Position numbers and translations under genes: made by a program. The notes under the pieces were generated by a model. That model was not told the DNA's origin. It saw only the letters and a program-made list of their open reading frames with translations, and ran no database searches. From Bacteroidales bacterium (GTDB taxonomy: Bacteria; Bacteroidota; Bacteroidia; Bacteroidales; Muribaculaceae), in NCBI GenBank assembly GCA_900770215.1, contig CAAGJW010000074.1:1-61446 (forward strand): 61,446 nt of DNA, read 5' to 3'. Positions 59,701 to 61,446 of the stretch are shown here, one piece after another. Positions within the stretch are counted from its first letter, which is position 1, and each line of letters starts with the position of its first letter.

Positions 59701-61298
59701 CGATAAGCAACCTCACCATCAACAGTGCCAGCGACAATGTGGGCTTGATAGGCAACCTGGGCATCGGGGGCGCGATAAGCGACCTCACCATTGCCTCGGG
59801 CAACATCGCTGGCGGCAGCAACACTGGTGCCGTGGTGGGCAACCTGCAAGGCAAGATTCAGAATGTGACCACCCTCGCTGGTGTCGCAGTGAGTGGCACC
59901 GACACCCACACGGGCGGCATCGTGGGCAATGCCACAACCACTGCATCGATGACGGGCCTCACCAACCGTGCCACCGTCACCAGCACCTCGAACGGCGTGG
60001 GTGGCGTAGTGGGCTACAGCCTGGCTACCTCGACTGCCACTGGTCTCACCAATTATGGTGACATTGTGGGCGCCTACTATGTGGGTGGCATCGCTGGCTA
60101 CTCCAGCGCCACCAATTATGACTCAATCGCCAACTATGGCGCCATCACCGGCGGCACAAGCACCACCGGCGGCATAGGCGGCACACTGGGCTACACCACC
60201 CTCACCACCAGCGTGAAGAATGCCAAGAACTATGGTGCAGTGAGCGGTGCGGCTCGAGTGGCCGGCATTGTGGGCTACTCCTACAAGAACTCTAGTGCCG
60301 ACACTTGCGTGATTGAGAATGCACTGAACGCAGGCACCATCACCGGCACCCGCTACTATGTGGGCGGCATCGTGGGCTACACCTCTGGCATCAAGCTCCA
60401 GCGCGTGGCCAACTATGGCGACGTGGCTTGCACCGCAGCCAGCGTGAGCAGCAGCTATGGCGGCGCGGCTGGCATCGTGTGCTATGGCTTGCCCACCATC
60501 GTCGACGCACTCAACGCCGGCAACATCTCGGCCGCAGCCAATGTGGGCGGCATCATAGGTGCCCCGTCGTCGACCTACTCCAGCTACTCGCTCACCCGTG
60601 TAATCTCGACCGGCACAGTGACCGTGACTGGCACAGCCACCACCGGCGGAGCCATCCAGGGCAAATCCTCGACCCGCGTGACAACCACCGATGTGTATTA
60701 TGACAGTCAGATGAACGCTGCCTCGCTGCAAGCTATAGCAAGCGCCGAGCACGACGGCGTGACCGCTCTGGGCACTGCCGCACTGAGCGCCGGCGACCTG
60801 AGTGCCTTGGGCGACGGATGGACACAGCAGGCTGGACGCTATCCCGTGATAGCCAGCCTTGCACCCGACACCGTGGCACAGCTCTACTCGCTGCCCGTGA
60901 CGCTCGACTCGGCCGACACCCGACTGGCCGTGACCAAGGCATTCACTGTGGGCACCCTCGATGGCGTCAAGTGGGGTGGCGACAGCATCTTCATCATCTC
61001 GCAACGCGGCCAGGTGGGCATGAAGCCCAACGCCGTGGGCACTTTCAACCTCACGGCCACCCTGGGCAGCTTCACCCACGCTATCGCGCTGCAGCTCAAC
61101 TGTCCCGATGGCGCATCCGTCGGCCTCGTCGGTGACCTGAATGGCGACGGCATGGTCAACATCAGCGATGTGACCATGCTGGTGAACATGATACTCGGCA
61201 CTATCCCTGCTACCGATGCAGCCGACATCGACGGCAACGGCACGGTCAACACCACCGACACCACCGTCCTCATCTCTCTCATCACCAGCGCCGAGTAA
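56724..61298 (+). CDS. giant secreted GLUG-repeat protein with C-terminal dockerin
   Basis: 1524 residues. Signal peptide about 1-24 (ends MATAQ). Three tandem modules of about 400-500 residues begin at about 27, 512 and 924 with a similar lead (GGDGSESSPYIIS, GAGTENDPYLISN, GSGTASDPYIINK), each followed by YAGKYF..ADI and many GLUG-type repeats (xGGIVG/GGIAG with flanking strands). Each ends in a VxFAxGDTxxNV-like bridge. The end (about 1465-1524) is a type I dockerin with two calcium loops, DLNGDGMVNISD and DIDGNGTVNTTD. GLUG repeats are beta-helical adhesion modules. The partner cohesin is not in this window. Confidence 0.85.
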   Translation: MKKNYRITLLATALLTCGAMATAQTYGGGDGSESSPYIISTAAQLTELSTQVSGGNTYAGKYFVMSADITWDASSTFTPIGSSSKLNFAGTFNGAGHTITGLVLKGERYTGLFGYIGTGGTVKNLKLANPTFTATNSFGGIVAGMLSASGLIDSVTVTGASYTSTNGSYKGGLVGQSSAGSIVQHCSFSGNATVSGSFGGIVGQNYGATKHCWSDATIVCNTEQSTSTHLGGIASVVLTLKGDTADVEDCYFTGNITGASGNNLGGIAGTFRTAHMLRCWNGGYLSGSGYTGGLMGTYNNGTVADCYNAGTIYNESSAYVGGIAGYYTATSGTTQWRNVLSLGTIFNALLARTEGCEFVGGDVYSKLSPYMTGCYFDSQVAGWGSTQGALTTRALTSGTALEGYDTQVWTFASNMYPRLASTASLDVAVLDATPFFLAEGETHDKVKSNFTVSTANDVEWQLTGGGAAARLSGNTVTVTPQSEMVNVVLHSYLDDYEKRALVQIYPVLFTGAGTENDPYLISNRADLEKLATATNSEGISFVGEYFKMTADIDLGSDTTFQVISQSTANAFSGTFDGGGHAIKNWSFNSVNSQKLNGGLFAFIGTEGVVENLVIDASCDLQAYRNFAPIAAMSYGTVRNVRNYADVHTQVGYAGGLVYLNYGAIEECYNQGNVTSEGNAGSLGGIAYCNETGASIDGCLNVGEVRAEFARGTSVGGIAGSNMSKISNVVNNGLVSAAENVGGIAGTVSSTSSITGALSAAPVLYTGSAATSGAVAGNVNASATFSDTYYDSQIAMLSNTAAQGITGAATAQVVATTITGDKWSHTTGRYPTLKAFESETGAVLGTLPVTFADGDTRSNVSTNATLAQADGLTWSLAQGKQFGIDGSTLTYTSSSDVASDTLKATMGGVTKSIPISAVGQLLPGSGTASDPYIINKRSDLDHLAQAIAITGYDYAGKYFSITADIDMATDTAAYRPIAAGSGVFSGILLGGGHAISNLTINSASDNVGLIGNLGIGGAISDLTIASGNIAGGSNTGAVVGNLQGKIQNVTTLAGVAVSGTDTHTGGIVGNATTTASMTGLTNRATVTSTSNGVGGVVGYSLATSTATGLTNYGDIVGAYYVGGIAGYSSATNYDSIANYGAITGGTSTTGGIGGTLGYTTLTTSVKNAKNYGAVSGAARVAGIVGYSYKNSSADTCVIENALNAGTITGTRYYVGGIVGYTSGIKLQRVANYGDVACTAASVSSSYGGAAGIVCYGLPTIVDALNAGNISAAANVGGIIGAPSSTYSSYSLTRVISTGTVTVTGTATTGGAIQGKSSTRVTTTDVYYDSQMNAASLQAIASAEHDGVTALGTAALSAGDLSALGDGWTQQAGRYPVIASLAPDTVAQLYSLPVTLDSADTRLAVTKAFTVGTLDGVKWGGDSIFIISQRGQVGMKPNAVGTFNLTATLGSFTHAIALQLNCPDGASVGLVGDLNGDGMVNISDVTMLVNMILGTIPATDAADIDGNGTVNTTDTTVLISLITSAE

Positions 61299-61367
61299 CC
61301 ACTCCGGCACTGGCATCATCACAAAAAGTAACCATCCGAAATGAGCCGTCTTGCTGATGTGCAAAAA

Positions 61368-61395
61368 AAATCTCGCGGGATTACTCGCGAGATTT
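61368..61395. terminator. bidirectional intrinsic terminator
   Basis: AAATCTCGCG (61368-61377) pairs with CGCGAGATTT (61386-61395), flanked by an A-run (61363-61370) serving as a T-run for minus-strand transcripts. It overlaps the end of the minus-strand partial gene. Confidence 0.65.
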
Positions 61396-61446
61396 CTTGT
61401 AGTAGTATGGGAGCAGGTTCTTGATTTGTTCGGGCGGTGTGTCGTC
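61381..61446 (-). CDS. 3' end of a minus-strand gene (partial)
   Basis: On the minus strand the window edge reads 21 open codons (DDTPPEQIKNLLPYYYKKSR, then Glu) and then TAA at 61383-61381. The charged, Tyr/Lys-rich tail followed immediately by a terminator hairpin looks like a real C-terminus. The product cannot be named. Confidence 0.5.
   Translation of the reverse strand, partial: DDTPPEQIKNLLPYYYKKSRE

Overview
The window looks like chromosomal DNA of a GC-rich member of the Bacteroidales. The evidence is: (i) many promoters of the Bacteroidetes type (a -7 box TAnnTTTG, often with TTG/TTTG 19-21 bases upstream); (ii) few recognisable Shine-Dalgarno sites; (iii) several secreted proteins ending in type IX secretion (T9SS) sorting domains; and (iv) typical Bacteroidetes families (BspA-like repeats, DUF4251, DUF4923, a FISUMP-like domain, LytS/LytTR regulators). 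Genus cannot be fixed from the sequence alone; a Muribaculaceae- or Prevotellaceae-like gut organism is a guess.

Layout. 0-2 kb: a secreted BspA-like leucine-rich protein. 2-5.8 kb: a tightly packed run aroQ - O-methyltransferase - rbfA - LolC/E-type permease - unknown membrane protein. 5.7-12.8 kb (minus strand): GT-C-like membrane protein, MsbA-like exporter, upp, ribF, an SDR protein lacking the usual catalytic Tyr, and an M28/glutaminyl-cyclase-like lipoprotein. 12.8-16.1 kb: an AT-rich stretch unlike its surroundings, with an AlbA_2/HATPase regulator-like gene, a 210-base inverted-repeat (MITE-like) element and a small secreted protein. 16.1-26.1 kb (plus): NatAB-type ABC exporter, DUF4923 lipoprotein, then a TolC-MacA-MacB(ATPase)-MacB(permease) efflux operon followed by a LytS-type kinase and a LytTR response regulator. 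26.1-27.6 kb: a GYF_2/DUF4339 protein overlapping a shorter paralogue of its own C-terminal domain. 27.9-30.4 kb: FISUMP-like + LRR secreted protein. 30.7 kb: tRNA-Val(CAC), followed by about 670 bases of non-coding DNA containing a large imperfect inverted repeat.

31.5-41.4 kb is mostly minus strand: TPM-domain lipoprotein, LptC, an outer-membrane barrel protein, a small membrane protein, FtsB/DivIC-like protein, trmD, an MBOAT acyltransferase with its SGNH partner, M16 peptidase and an S24/XRE repressor, with one plus-strand DUF4251 lipoprotein. 41.6-46.3 kb is the classic rimP-nusA-infB operon (minus). 46.5-50.8 kb (plus): YfhO-like membrane protein, a methyltransferase-like protein and a GT11 glycosyltransferase. 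50.8-54.2 kb: mfd (minus). 54.4-61.3 kb (plus): a secreted subtilisin-family protease with T9SS signal followed by a 1524-residue GLUG-repeat protein with a C-terminal dockerin. The last 66 bases carry the 3' end of another minus-strand gene.

Functional themes: envelope biogenesis and export (LptC, MsbA-like, LolC/E, MBOAT/SGNH, YfhO, GT11), drug or peptide efflux with its own two-component pair, translation and transcription housekeeping (rbfA, trmD, rimP, nusA, infB, mfd), and surface or secreted adhesion and digestion proteins. No phage, conjugative module, CRISPR array, rRNA operon or intact transposase was seen. The least explained parts are the AT-rich island, the inverted-repeat DNA after the tRNA, the GYF/DUF4359-like gene pair behind a palindromic promoter, and the triplicated GLUG-dockerin protein.
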